Below, one piece after another: positions 41,201 through 56,200 of a DNA stretch of 64,000 bases (its first letter is position 1; each line of letters starts with the position of its first letter). The notes beneath the pieces were generated by a model that was not told the DNA's origin, ran no database searches, and saw nothing but the letters and a program-made list of their open reading frames with translations. The position numbers and the translations under genes are program-made. This stretch comes from Branchiostoma floridae (taxonomy: Eukaryota; Chordata; Leptocardii; Amphioxiformes; Branchiostomatidae). Location of the stretch: positions 4,798,556 through 4,862,555 of the forward strand of contig NC_049986.1 in the NCBI RefSeq assembly GCF_000003815.2, in the 5' to 3' direction.

Positions 41201-44200
41201 CCATTTCCTGGGCACGGATCTATGGCAGACAATATGAAGACAGTTATACAGTTGTATAAGTTATACAAGACCAATTTTCCATTTCAATGGCTCATTCAAG
41301 ACTGTGACACACGCCAAACTACCATGGGGTGGCCGATAAATACTGTGTTATGCTATCTTAAACGACACTGACCCTGGATTTCTTTTCATTCAAACAATGA
41401 AACTAGTCAAGATGTAGAACTGTACCAAGTTTTAGAACAGAAATCCAAATGGTTGATGAGGTATTTCCAACATTGCACTTCGGCGCCTAGCACAAGTGTA
41501 GACCGTAGCGCTTGTTGGTCTCACAAGTACTTCAACAAATTTATTATTCTGGTTCACTTTTTCTTCTACATGTATATTGCTGGCCCATAATCTAATTCTG
41601 AGTGATTTGGGTTTGGTGTCAAGTGAGCCGACGTCAACTCCTGATAATCGGTCGAATTCAATGTTATTGCCCATCCCTGGGAATTCATGCTTTGGTAGCA
41701 GAGCACAGGTGTAGACCACTTATCGGTCTCGTCATCTCAACAAATTTAATATTCTGACTTGTATGTACTATTTTGTGCCCAAACTTCTATTGATCAAGGG
41801 GGTCGCAGATACACTGTAAATACTGTGTTATGATACTGTAATTAATGTGAACTCCCACCCCATAAATCCGTGAGTGCTAGCTGACCTGCGCTGCTGGACA
41901 ACACTACCAGTTCTGAAAACACTTCCCAGATTACATGTATGGCAGATGGTTAGCTAAAGCTAATGTTGCTCAAACATCACTGTGTGATGTGTCAAGCCCG
42001 GCACCCATCTCCGTTTTATAACCCCAGGGTCACACATAGGTCACTACAGCAGGGGGCTAGTCCACAGGTAGTCTAGTGTATTTAACTTCCATACCCTTCC
42101 TCTTATCTCCCATCCAAGTACTGTCTGGACTGCACGTTGCTTAACTTATATAGGGGTTTGGGTGTGTCAACGCGCCACGACAGTAGCTCAGATGGTTACC
42201 AGGCAATTCAACCCCATTCTTGTACATGCAGCACTGCTAATAGTAATTCAAATAGTTGTTAACATTTCAATAGCATGTGACACCCAGCAGGTGACAGCAA
42301 AACTAAAAAAATGAATGAGAAAAAGCAAGAGTGTCCATGAGTTACTCCCAAGGCCTGGTAAGAGTCCCTGTCAGTGAGCAAATAGCCATTCAGGTGTTTT
42401 ACCTGGGGAGCAGACGGGCTGTCCCTGCCCTTCTCTGTACACCCATTGGCCGTTGTCACACTCAGCCTTCCGTGGCCCCTGAAGCGTGGTGCCGGGTGCA
42501 CATGATATGAGGACCTCTGCTCCTTGGGTTAGGTCATCCTTTTGGAAGAAGCTTTCATACGAACTATCTCTCAGCAGACGGATCTGGGCGTCGTTCACTA
42601 TCTCATCAAGTGGAGGGCACAAGACTGATAGAAAAAACACCATGAAAATTACATTCGGCAGTACATATACCTATATCACTGTCGGTTACGAACATAAGAA
42701 TATCATCATCATCACATCTTATTTCTCCACCACTGTATTCATCTTCAGACAGTGATGTTGGCCTCTCGTACATGTATGTCGGTGTGCAGGTTGGGCCAAG
42801 TACGTAGCTGTAGATCCTTCCCATGAAACAATCTATCTGACATGCACACTGCTACAAAAATTGTTAAAATTATCCTGTTTACTAATCATGGCATCGTAAA
42901 ATGTCATGTAGAACTTAAACGTACAAAGCAGCCACATTACCCATGGCATACAGGGTACCTGTACGCATGTCTGTGCTGCACAGTGTACATATGCATGTCT
43001 GTAATTAACCTACAGCAGTCTGAATCAATGGAGAATATGTGACCAAATTTGCCTTTCCTTAGAAGTGAAATGCTTAAGTAAGCCCAAATAGGTACATGTC
43101 GACATACTAGGTTTGCAGGAAGGCAGTGTTTTCCAGGTTCCAAGATAACACCTTGTCTGTGGGGCACCATCCAGTCGGAAGCCGCGAACACAGCGGAAAG
43201 TGGCCAGGCTGCCATGGGCCAGGCCTGTCACATCTACTTCACCATGAACAATGTCAGGTATGTCGTCACACGGGCCTGAAACAAGGATACATTTGTCGTC
43301 ATTTTAGCTCCTGAACTAACAAGCCAAAAACAGATTCAGCAAGACAAATATTGGATGGATGTCCGACTGAAGTACGTTGTATGAGTGTTGACATCAACAT
43401 GATACCGCCTCGTTTACTACGCTTTCTCAGGCGATACTAATTTGACAAAATGATCAACTCATCATCTTTCCCAGTTACATGTTGCTAGTACAGCTTACCT
43501 TTGCCACTTCTGTTGTGTATCCTTTTTGTGTCTTTTGCTGTGCTAAAAACATTATATCGCTATGATTGTCACCACGGAATTGCGCGGAGAAAGGGCTTGT
43601 GGTTGGAGGAAAAACTCGCACAAATAACTCGCCGTTATGTACCTTTATACATGCAAACATGTAATCAGGCACAGTATTTTGTGAACGACATAACTACACT
43701 GAATGAATTTCATAAGACTCAGAATTGTAACATACGGGGGTTGCATGATGGTAATGCGAAGGTTCCGTTGTCACATGGAACCAGCCTTGCTCCCTCCAGT
43801 CGATAGCCTGTGTTACATGCTACCTCCACAGTATCTCCATGGACCAGCTGCTGTCCATAGTACACCCGGCTGGAGAAGTAGCCATTGGATGGTGGTTGCT
43901 TTATCTCACATTTTCCTGGTGGAAATTGAAATAAATGTGATGTATTCATGACACATAGCAGCTAGTTATATTTTCATATCATCATCATTCAGTCGTGCTA
44001 CATTGAATAGATGCACATGAGTCCCTCCATCCTTTTTTTTCATATCATACAGAATTGATTATTGTCTAGGCGAATAGCAGAGAGGGGTACATGTAAACAG
44101 ATGTGGTTGCGAAAATTAATCAGATTGTCATTTAATGTGCAGCTAGGTCCAATTTACAAATTATTAATATTAATGTAAGAAGTCAGAGGGGCGAGTAGAA

Positions 44201-47200
44201 CAGAAATAAACAATATATACAAATATCTTGACCGACCCGGGAATCGAACCCGGGTCCTCAGGATCACAACACCAGCGGTCTAAATGACTGAGCCAAAAGC
44301 CTGACAGGCGTTTGGCATGGTCAGTTAGCACTACTTCAACCCCCCACTGTTACATTAATAATGAGTGTGAATAGCAAGGTACACGAAAGGACGTTACATA
44401 GCGCTATATAACACAACTTGTACTTCACACAGGCTGCCTGCTATAATTGATATTCATGAATGCACACGGCACAAGTTTTAATCTGATTACCAAGTGTTTT
44501 TTGCTCGTCTTGCTGTTGTTAGCGTGCCTTCTCTAATTAAAATTCATGAGCATGCTACATAGACATAAGATACTCTTGAGGTAAAAGTATGTTAAATCTG
44601 TTTTCCCTCCCCAAAAAATTCTGGTCCTAGTAGTAGTCATTGGTTTCTGTGATGTTTGAAAGTCTCACTAAGAATGAGTATATGAGTATATAGTAGCAAG
44701 AAAAGACATTTGTCCCGTACAGTGCATGTATGTTTATATGTTACAATATGCGGTGTATGACATATTTGCTGGTAATAGGATATACTGTTAAGGACAGGTG
44801 ATCGCTAGAGTAGGACCTACCAAAGCAATGTGGAGACGGGGAGGACCAGGTTTCATCATCTTGACAAACAGCGGACGTGGCTCCAACATGGAGAAACCCT
44901 CGACGACAAGAGAAGCTGATTTCAGCACGGTGACCATAGTCACTGCCTTCCCAGAATCCATTCCACACTGGATCAGGCTCACCACAGTTGATAACTGCAA
45001 CCAGGGAAAAATCAATTTGCACATTCAACAAGGTAGTGTCACTTTACTCTGGAATCTGGAAGACATTGTCCGAGACAAAATGATTTGGCACATTGGTATG
45101 GCTTTATCCAATGGGATAACCAAATTTCATTTGATTATATTAATTTATTCATACATCTGTCTGTATATGGGTATTACTCTATAGCTTTAATTAAGGGTTA
45201 ATGCCCCGCCCTGAGGTGTATATGGTGTCATAACGTTAACGCCTGGTCCTTTGCTATAACCACCGAATAAAACCACCGAGTGCGCGAAGCGGACGAGGTG
45301 GTATGAGGTGGTTATAGCAAAGGACCAGGCGTTATGACACCATGTACACCGAGGAACAGGCGGGTCATTACCGTTATTATCATATAGCCTACTCAAACTT
45401 GCAAACTCCTGTATGATGCATAGATCCTTTGGCACTATACGTGTGAATTCCTTAGTCGAATTTCTAAAAATTCACATTTGTTCTTTGGTACATAGAAAGA
45501 TTGCATTTTGAAACCAAAATTTCCATAGAAAATATTCGAAACATTGCAGTCTTTGGCTTTTTAGAACAACAAAACTCATTACCAATGTTAACAGAAGGAG
45601 CCATCCCCCCTTGCAGTCAGTACTTATTCCCTCTGCCCAGGCATATGTTTAGCTCGATCCTTTTGATTGGCCAAAGCCTGCATATCCCTTACTTTCTTGT
45701 GTGTATCGCTCCTTCTGATTGGTCAGAATAAATCGACAACGGCACCGTTGCCGATGCATATCGACAACGGTGCCGGTGTCGATTCATTCTGACCAATCAG
45801 AAGAGCGATACACACCGGCTGGCCGGAATCTATGTGTGACGGCGTCATATGCATAACAAACGTGGAACGGGGCCGTCTGATTGGTCCGCAGCTCCTGGCT
45901 ATATGATAACTAACTACACATGTATACAGCATTACACTCATTATGAATTACCTGCACAACTTGCCTCCTCCCCGGACCATGTCCCATCAGCACCACAAGT
46001 TCGCTCCGCAGAGCCCCTTACAATGTACCCTGTACTGCAGGTGAACTTCACAACCTTGTTGTAGGTAACATCTGTGCCAAATCGGTGTCCGTTCTCAGGA
46101 TGCTCAAGAACAGGGCAGCTGACAGCTAAGTAAACAGAGTCAAAGGGAATTGCCAACTGTTAAAACCACATGTCCATCCTGTCGTTTACTTTTTGGCTAG
46201 GTACTCTTTTAGTACTACATGAGTGAGACCTTAGACTTAGAGTCCCGAATAAAGACACTATCCACAACAAGCCTTGATCATATGGCGAAGGTATTTGTTT
46301 TGTAGAACTCGATAAGAACAAGATAACTAAAGAACGGCTGGATGGATTGGTTTCATACCTGGTGGGATTTTTTGCCCCCCTAGCGGCTTCCCTTGGTACT
46401 GCAGCGGAACTTCCGGTTTGATATCTCTCGTTCTGAACAATCTATGGTCACGATGAGTGTTTTATATATACGTTTGCATCCAGCAAAACAGTGGACTAAA
46501 AATTTTAAAAGACCGACAACGGTTTTCATTGACGCGTGAGATCGCATAACACTGTTACAGAAGTCCTACAATTGGAACATCATCTCAAACCAAACTTGGA
46601 GTTCTTATCTCAAGAATCAGATCAGAATTTGGATCAGCATCATGAGACAGAAATGAACTCACGTTGACAGCGTGGCAGGGAGCCGCTCCATTGCTGGGTG
46701 GACAGACAGACACGGATAGGTCTCCCCACAAGAGTGTAGCCAGAATTGCAGCGGTACTGGACACGGTTGGGGTAGGTGAAAAGAAGCCCATCCCTCCTGC
46801 CATTGGTGATTTCTCCAGGATTTCCACAGCTACGTGCTTGAGTGATAGGAAAGCTAACTGGTTAGTAAATGCACACGACACTAGTTCTAAATAAATGTCA
46901 TATGGAAAAATTTCTATTAATAATGAAACATTTCTATTAATAGTAAAACCCCAACTGACCCGACATTGGCAATACACTTGACTTTCGCCCAATCTCTTTA
47001 CAGTTTATTCTGGTTTCAATATAAGCATACGCCAGAAGCTCAGATGGTTCAATTGACGAGTGCAAGAATGAGTGTTACAAAGCTGCTGAGACCAAGCATA
47101 TCTATGTTCATGTACCTATTACTGTGGTTATAACTTTCCTTAGAATAGCCAAAATACATTTGTATCACGAATTTGCACAAGAAAAATGATTTTCTCGAGA

Positions 47201-50200
47201 ACAATTGCTCATATTCCATTGAAAAATGCCATGCTATGTTCTTATACTCGCTAAAACAACGCAATTCTAGCGATGTATCACGAGTACGCCATAAGTCGCC
47301 GGTTCGAACCCGGTGGGCGGGGAATTTAATTTTCTTCTTCAACATCCATTAATGACTCGTGATGTTCTTTTTAGATACAACATGTGCCTTTTGCCCGAGG
47401 TTCCTACTTTCTTAAAGGGCCATGTCCATAATAATCTACATTGTGCGCTCAGAGCACGCAATGTATATCATTATGGCTCTGCGTCAATCCTCGGTAGATG
47501 CTATTCAAAGTACTAGTACTCGGAAGCATGCGACCTGCTTGGACTACCCACTCTCCAGCAACGACGGGAACAGCTTACTAAGAAGTTCGGCTACACTTTG
47601 TTGCAATCAAGAACATTCAGACGGTGGCTTTCACCAACCCGAGATGAGGCCAGTGGACGGTGTGTCAGATCACACAACAAACTGACCACTATCAATGCCA
47701 GAACGGAGCGGTATAAGAACAGTGCAATTCAGCACATCGTCGGATCAATGAACTCATAAACTGCATTGTTTGTACCTTATCTGTTGATTTTAACGGTCAA
47801 CCCAATCTGTATACAATTTGATACGTTTGATAACTGTAAAAGATTTTAGATTTATGTGCGTTACAGCTATGTAAGTACAAGAGCAATTCAGGGCCCAATT
47901 TTTTAGTCCTGCTAATCTGTACATTTTAATGGACCAAATAAACCACTATTATATTATTATGGCTCTGAAAACATTTATTGGAGAGAAAAATATAACAAAC
48001 CTTTGCATGTTAGCTGAACTGAGGACCATTGAGCATTCTCCCCACATCGTATATAGGGTTGACCAATTCTGAAGAAACCGCTATTGCAGCGATATAACAG
48101 CCTCTCTCCAACATTGAACGCAGTGCGGTGTCTCTCTCCATCATACATGGCGTGGTCGACATCAGGTGGCTCTCCACACGTAGTAACTGGTAGTAAAAAA
48201 ATGCATACTATTCCCCACCATATGATAAAGTACCTACTATATATATCATCATGCACATCACAAAGCATTCAGTATCCTAGCAAACTCCTCAAGTACTCTC
48301 AAATCAAACAAGGTAATACCCTGTGACGTATTTATGGTTTCCACTGCACCCGTTGCAACAATATACATTATGCCGATGATAATGATATGGACACAGACAG
48401 ACATGTAACGACGAACAGGGAAGAAAACGAAGCTCTGATATTACTGGTAGCTTACCAGGACAAAGTATGCACGTGTTTATTATAGCTCTGGCACTGACTA
48501 ATGCAATGTGCTAGGAAGACAGCAGAGTTAAAACATCTGTTTAGGGATTCCTCTAACGCGACAGATGTTCTTTCCATATCTGCATCACGCAACATCTGCT
48601 TGGCAATATACAATTACCACAAGGACTTAGGCGGAGATAACACAAACCTGGACTAATATACCGAAGGACGTAGCGTGATTTCTGAAATTATTACATTGAT
48701 TATAAAAACAGCTACCGCAAAAAAAGTGCATCATTGCGCAACTGAGTGCAGTCGACATGCCAAACTGCATACGGATGCGGCAAATAGAATATAGAGATAC
48801 AGATGCGAACACTCATCACATCTACCGATCATAATACTCTGTCGACGGAGGTTACAGAGTAATTATTACCTAGCAATCTTAGCTTATGGCTTGATACAAA
48901 TTGTGTCTGACAAAGCTTTAAAAACTGTAGGTTACAAACCTAATTTCAGGGGTCAAATAGTAAACACTCGTTTTGTTATATCTTCTTTGATATCCTATCA
49001 ACAAACGTGTCAAGTTAGGGCGCATCCCCTGTGGCAGCTATTTGAACCTGAAAAAAATTATCACACATCCCGTTGAGAAATGATTGATAAGTATGTATAC
49101 ATCCAACACAATATGAGTATATAACTCAAGGGAAGTCCCTTTACCGTTTCTTGTGCACTCTGGAGTGTGCCAGGTCCATTCCCGGTCCCCGGTGCACTGT
49201 CGCTGTGCCTGTCCGGACAGCACGTATCCATCATCACAGGAGTACACAGCCAGACCATGAAAGGACAACCGATCAAACAGGACTGCACCATTGGTGGGAA
49301 TCTCAGGCTCTCTGCAGGTACCATCTGGAAAATCAAAGGAATCTAGTACCGCGGGCCAAGGCTGAAAAAAGATGCCACAACTGGTTTATGTGGAACTTGG
49401 AAACCTTGGATTACATTTGTGTACTTTTGAATAGAATGAAGTACATGTAGCTCAGTCATAACGAAAGTTCGGAGACGTCATACCTTCATTGAAATTGCAC
49501 AGTATCTTGTTTTATCTTAAATGTCTCATTGATTTTTCCGATAAAAGGCTGTAATGAGCATAATCCATTTCAAATGATGGTCTTTTCTACCAGAATAGAT
49601 TATGTTTTGTGTGTGAAAGTCTGTTTTCCCCTGGCAGAATTCCACTTTGTAATGAACTATTATTAATAATAATTATCTTTATTGCAAATTCATGCCCGAT
49701 GGCTAATTGCATACAAAGTAAAACAGTAGTGGTATAACTAGAGTTCGGCGACCTCATACCTCCATGAAAATTTAGAGCTTTCGTAAATAATTTATGCATG
49801 GTGTTGTTCATCATTGACAAACGTACACATGTCACAATTATAAAATTCCCATTATTAATCAAAAAGCGGTTTTGCGATTTTTACATAAATTATGCAAATA
49901 AGTTCCTCACTACCATATTTGGTATCTGCTTATATTCCACCTATCATAATTAACATGTGTTACATTTAGTGAAGTCCAGTTATTGCAAACAATGGAATTA
50001 TACAATTTCCTCATTAATTATGCAAATTAAGTCCTCACTTGCATAACATGTATATCATTATGAACATCTTTGCCTAAGGTACCCGCATGCCTAGTATGAT
50101 GCCAATCCGTCAATCCTTTCTGCAGTTATCCTCTTTGGAATGTCTTGACAAAAACGCCCCTGCAGTTCCCCAATTAAATGTTGGGGAGCTGAAACTTGCC

Positions 50201-53200
50201 CCACTTTGTCATGACACTAAAAGCTATCTACCACCCAAATTTCAAGACCATATCACGTCCAAGACAAGGGATACATAGAAAAAACTGCTATGGTTGAATG
50301 TTGTCATTAATTATGCAAATTTGCTCCTATTTTGCATAATTAGTATTTCATTTTGTACAACATTGTCTGAGGTACCTACATACCAAAAATCATGAAAATC
50401 CGTTGTTCCCTTCTTGAGTTATCCTCTTCAGAAGTTTTTGACAAAAATGCCCCTGCTGTCCCAAAACTAGACGCTAGGAGGCCCAAACTTATGTCACTTC
50501 TTCCTGAGCACAAGAGCTATCTAATATCCAAAGTCGTGACCATAGCATGTTCAGAACACCGAAATAGCAAAACCGAAAGCTGCACTGCAGTACCAAGGGG
50601 AGCCGCTAGGGGGCCCAAAATCTAATCATTTCCAGCGTTTATCACACCCTACCAACACACTAAGTATGAAACCAATCCACCCAACCGTTCATGAGTTATC
50701 TTGTTTACACACACAAACACACAGACAAACACAGGGTAAACTAGAGTTCCACGAACACATACCTTTGCCAAATAAACCAGGTTTGTTATGTAGAATGTTG
50801 TCTGTAGACATAAATGTGTTACTCATTACATTTTATTTTATATGCCTGGAGTTGGTTCTTAACATTTCGCCATTGCTTATACAAATTAGATCCCTATTAA
50901 CATAATAATATTAAATTGTATCAAGCATCACTTCAGCTATCAGCAGACCAAAAATCATTATGATCCTTTCATCCCTTCTTGACTTATTCTCTTTCAAAGT
51001 AGGAAACTAAACCGGCTACTGCAGTTCAAGAAAAGACATAACCGCACCCAAACATACACCTCTTACACTCTGCCATCTTTCTCAGTTACATATGTGCATC
51101 TGTGACAAGTTTGAAAGTCCTATCACGGAATGCAGTGGATTTATCAACTTTCCGCATTAACTATGCAAATTAGCCGTTAATTTGCATAATTGGTATCTCA
51201 TTATGTAAGTTTTTACGTAGGCTACCTACACACCGGAAATCATGACGATTCGTCAACACGTTCATATTTTCCATTAATTATGGAAATGAGATCATCATCT
51301 GCGCTGCATAATTAATATGTACTGATATTTCTTTTTCTCAGCTACAAATGTGACAAGTTTGAAAGTCCTATAAAGGAATACAGTGGATCTACAAACTTTC
51401 CTCATTAATTATGCAAATTAGCCGTTGATTTGCATAATTAGAATTCCATCATGTAAGTCTTCCCTCTGGCTATCTACATACCAAAAATCATGACGATCAG
51501 TCAACACGTCTATAATTTCCATTAATTATGCAAATGAGGCTGTCATTTGCATAATTAACATGCATTGATATTTCTCTCTTTCTCATCTATATATGTGACA
51601 AGTTTGAAAGTCCTATCATGAAATGCAGTGGATTTATAAACTTTCGTCATTAATTATGCAAATTAGCTACTGATTTGCATAATTAGTATTTTATTATGTA
51701 CATTGTTACTTGGGCTATCTACATACCAAAAATCATGACAATCCATCAACACGTTCTGGAGTTATTCTCGTCCAAAGTTTGAAAGGAAATCGGCGACTGC
51801 AGTTCCAAACAAGCCGCTAGGGGGTCCAAACGTACCGCACTTACTTTCTGCCCCAAGGGCTATCTACCACTTAAAAATCATAACCACAGCATGTCCAGAA
51901 CACGAGATATCAAAAATTGAGGTTCTACTGCAGTACCTTAGCAAGCCGCTAGGGGGCCCATTATCGAACTTGACCTTCGTTTTCCCGACCCCTACCCACC
52001 TACCAAATATCATCTGGATCCATTCAAGGCTTCTCGAGTTTGTTTCTTTCGGAATTGTAATGTGAAAATTGATAAATGAAATGTAGTTCATCTTCCGCTG
52101 CTTTCCCTGAACAGTATTTACATGTTCTCTCGTCAACGGACAGTTTTTTGACGACGCCTCAGGGGAGTCGTCAAGTGGTATATGTTGCATTCAGTCTGCA
52201 AAAATTCTAGGAATTGCACAGGCATTTTTCCACAGGAATGCTAGTACCCCACAACAGTATGCTGGGAATTTGGGTCATGTCCTAGAAAGCTTGGACCTGG
52301 GGGATGGTTGGGTCAACTCAGGTCAACGGATAGGGATAGACATATACCACAGGTAGACAGAAAAGGTTACATATTAAGGCAATAATCTTGAAAGTTGGCA
52401 AATGGTAATTATATTCAGAGCCAAATGTAATTTTCATGTCATGTACTAAAGGTATATCAAGGCCACACACTAGTAATTTTCATGGCATATACTAAAGGTA
52501 TATCAGGGTCACACACTGGTAATTTTAATGGCATATACTAAGGTTATATCAAGGTCACACATTGGTAATTTTCTTGTCATATGCTAACGATATATCAAGA
52601 TCACACACTGGTACACACAGTGTCACACAAACATACAAAATAATGTGTGTATAAAATACAATCACACAAACACAGACACATTGACACTTAAAGGCAGTAC
52701 TGGAAATCCGTTGCATGTGGGATCAGGGGGATGGTTGGGTCAAGTCAGGTCAAGAGGTAGGGAATGCCATAGATTCTTGGAATTGTAGAGGCATGTTTCA
52801 ACGGGCATGTATGGAATGTTAGCTTGGCATGTTTACAGGCATGTATGGAATGCTAGCCTCTCTATGAATATGAAATGGAATTTGGGACATGTCCTAGCCT
52901 AGAGAGAGCATGGTTGGTAATTTTCTTGGTCCGAATCACATTTGTTAGTGAGTAGCTTAACCACCAACAGCAATATTAAGAGTCGATGCACGAAACTCCC
53001 TCTGGCTTTTACCTCTGTCACAGACACAGCAAAGCATCCTCTAGCTGCCCCACAAAAACACCCCCTGCCTTTGAAGTCTGATGCAAGTATAAAGAATTCT
53101 CTTCTTCACTATATAAACTACAGCTCTCTCTCCCGGTAAACCACCTGGCTGTACAGGTGACCTCACACTGCTAAGTATCTTGTCAGATTTCCAGATGTTC

Positions 53201-56200
53201 GCTAATTAGCTTGGTTCATGATAACTAGCTTGCTTTGACAGATCTGGGACAACGGGTGTTTTCTTACAGTTCTGGTACTAGTAAAATGGCCGTTTCTGTA
53301 AGGCAAGTAAAATTCAGCCACTAAGTCAACACAATAGATCCCCGTATCTTGCTTCTTTGGAAGCTGGTTCAGTGAGTGTCATTTGCGTCTGCTAACATTG
53401 TGGTAATTTTCATGTCATATACTAACGATATATCAAGATCACACACTGGTACACACAGTGTCACACAAACATACAAAATCATGTGTATAAAATACAATCA
53501 CACAAACACAGACACATTGACACTTAAAGGCAGTACTGGAAATCCGTTGCATGTGGGATCAGGGGGATGGTTGGGTCAAGTCAGGTCAAGAGATAGGGAA
53601 TGCCATAGATTCTTGGAATTGTAGAGGCATGTTTCGACGGGCATGTATGGAATGTTAGCTTGGCATGTTTACAGGCATGTATGGAATGCTAGCCTCTCGA
53701 TGAATATGAAATGGAATTTGGGACATGTCCATTCCTTTAGAATTCCTATGAACCTTAGGGAACACAGTATGCTGGGTATGCAAGTCTCCCCCCCCCCCCC
53801 CGAATCTGTTCCAGATGTATCTCTGGTATGCAATGGTGGAAGATTTCACCATTGTGCTGTACCTGGTATAGAACAGGCTGGCTGTAGGTTTATGTTACAG
53901 GTGGGCTAGTATATTGTGCCAGGGATAGTGTGACAGGGAAGTTCCAGTCTATTTCTGATTTGAGCTGTATTGTTGTACCCTCAATTGTCGTCATGGCAAT
54001 AATACATTTTTATTGCCAGTCTTGTTGTACCCGCCCCTCTCTGTTTCTAGCGAATGAGCACTTATCCTCATTCTACATAAAGCGGATCTTAGCTCAAAAT
54101 CTGTGTGGTATAGGTATCTCTCCATACTGTACTCAGATTTAAGTTTTTTTGTACAATCCTAACTTACCAGCATTAACAGATAATTGGTGAAGAGATTTTT
54201 GAATATAGATGTCTGATAGCCTTTTCCTTAACGATACACAAACATGCTTGCTATCAACATCTACGTTGTTACTGTACCAGATGAATGAATTATCTAGAAT
54301 TTATTTTTTCGATCTAGAATTTCCAATTTTTCTTGTTATTATTCATCACATCATTTTATTGGGACAATAGAGCGTTTACATGTAAAGGATGTGTACATGT
54401 CCCCAGTTGTCTTAGCCGCAAGCAATATTTAACAATCCTAACTGAAACATCAACATCTAATGGAAATCTTCCGAGTTCAGCTTTACATGCCATGTTGCTG
54501 GCGTTTCTATGAACTCCTGCAAAATTGTTGTGAAGCACTTCAACTGAAGAATTATCCTGCAAGTGGTCTTTACCCAAAATTTCGCTACCATATAGCATGA
54601 TAGGCTTGATACATGTATCAAAAATTTTTGATAAATTCTTTATAGAGATCGGATAGCGGATGAGGGATTTTATACTGAAGACAGCTTTACATGCTTTGAG
54701 AGAAAGTTCTTTTTTGGTAAAGGAAAAAGAACTTTCTCTCAAAGCACGTAAATTATTGTTCCACAACCTCAATTCCCCATTGATTATGCAAAATAATGTC
54801 CTAATCTACATAATTGGTAGGGTGGGTTAGGCGACCCGTCTGCCTGGCCTGCACGTGACAATTTAAGGTGAAGGAGGGGTGTGCACTTCCTTCTCCATCC
54901 TCTCGTCTTCTGGTGCACTAAGACGGCAGATGCAGATTTGTTGTTTGGAGTTTCCGTCTCCTAGGAGACTTCCGACCAAGGATGTATGGCAAGTGCGTCA
55001 TGCCCGAACATGCCTCCATGGCCTGCCACTGCCACTAGCCGCAGCTAGGTACTCATTTACACCTGAGTTAAGTGAGGAAAGTCGTGTAAAGTACCTTTCC
55101 CAAGAGCACAAGATCGGTGACACGGCAGCCGGATTGGAACTCAGGACTTCTTGGACCTGAGCCCAACGCACTGCCGATTGCGCCACGCGATCTCACCCTT
55201 ACCCTACACCATGAAAAAGTACCTGAAAGCACACAAACCCCTAAGTTACACCTCAGAAGAGGCACTTATCATCTGCAAGTAAACGATCGCAAAATTCGAA
55301 ACCTAGGACTAAGTACGCCCAATTTAGCGCGTGCCTGCAAACTTTACCTGCAATAAATTAAATTTGCAAGCTGTCAGCTGTGTGACGCTTGAGGTCAGTC
55401 GGGATGGATAAAAATGAATTTTCAACCATAAAAAACATATCATGCAGTCGTTTACGTTTTGGATAGGTATTCTTTTAGCAGTATCTGAATGAGACCTAAA
55501 GTATTGAATAACGGCTCTCTCCAAAATGAGCCTTGACTATTTGACGAAGGTATGTGTTCGTGTAACTCCACAGTACAGGTTCGACAGACTGTAGGCTTTA
55601 AAGTCAACCTTCCGCTAGTGTTAGAGCCATCCTTATCCATCCATGACATTGATTGACTGACATAATCTTGATTGACTGACCAATTAATTGATTGATTGGT
55701 TGATTGGATGATTCATCGATAAATTTATAAGTTAATGGATATCAAATAACTTACTGGGGTTAACACAGCTCATGCCACAAGGACCATCACACAGACACCT
55801 CTTGTTGCGCCCTCTGCAGTCTGAGTCCACAGTACATCTCTTCCTGCTGCAGCTACGACCCTCTGCAGTCGCGGCAGCAGCGCTGGGGACACACAGGCTC
55901 TCATTGTCTGGAAACAACAGAGACATTGGCCATAGAATGATCCCAATTGTCAAATGATATTTACAAAGTTATGAATGATATCTCTTATCCCTAGTATGTT
56001 CCGGTTCCTTATGCATTAAGCTATGTTGATTTCATTTAATCAATTTTCGTCCATTTTTACACCAAAATGAATTTCAACTATACTATAAATGGTACAAAAC
56101 TATTGCAAAACTAGAGTTCCACGACCCCATACCTTCACTAAATGATTTTAATCACAACTGGTGTGTTAATTGTGTTTGTCGTTAATTATGCAAATACGGC

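Noticed and set aside
42648-42850. Possible extra - strand exon of gene B with four cysteines and acidic run
   Set aside because: The open frame needs a phase-0 acceptor while the previous exon exits in phase 1. No sushi pattern, and exons 9 and 10 join without it.
44226-44310. tRNA gene on the - strand
   Set aside because: A and B boxes are present, but the 5' extension is shared with 39583-39725, and no clean acceptor stem is seen. Better called a SINE.
54356-54772. 138-codon host gene
   Set aside because: The sequence matches the C-terminal region of LINE reverse transcriptases.
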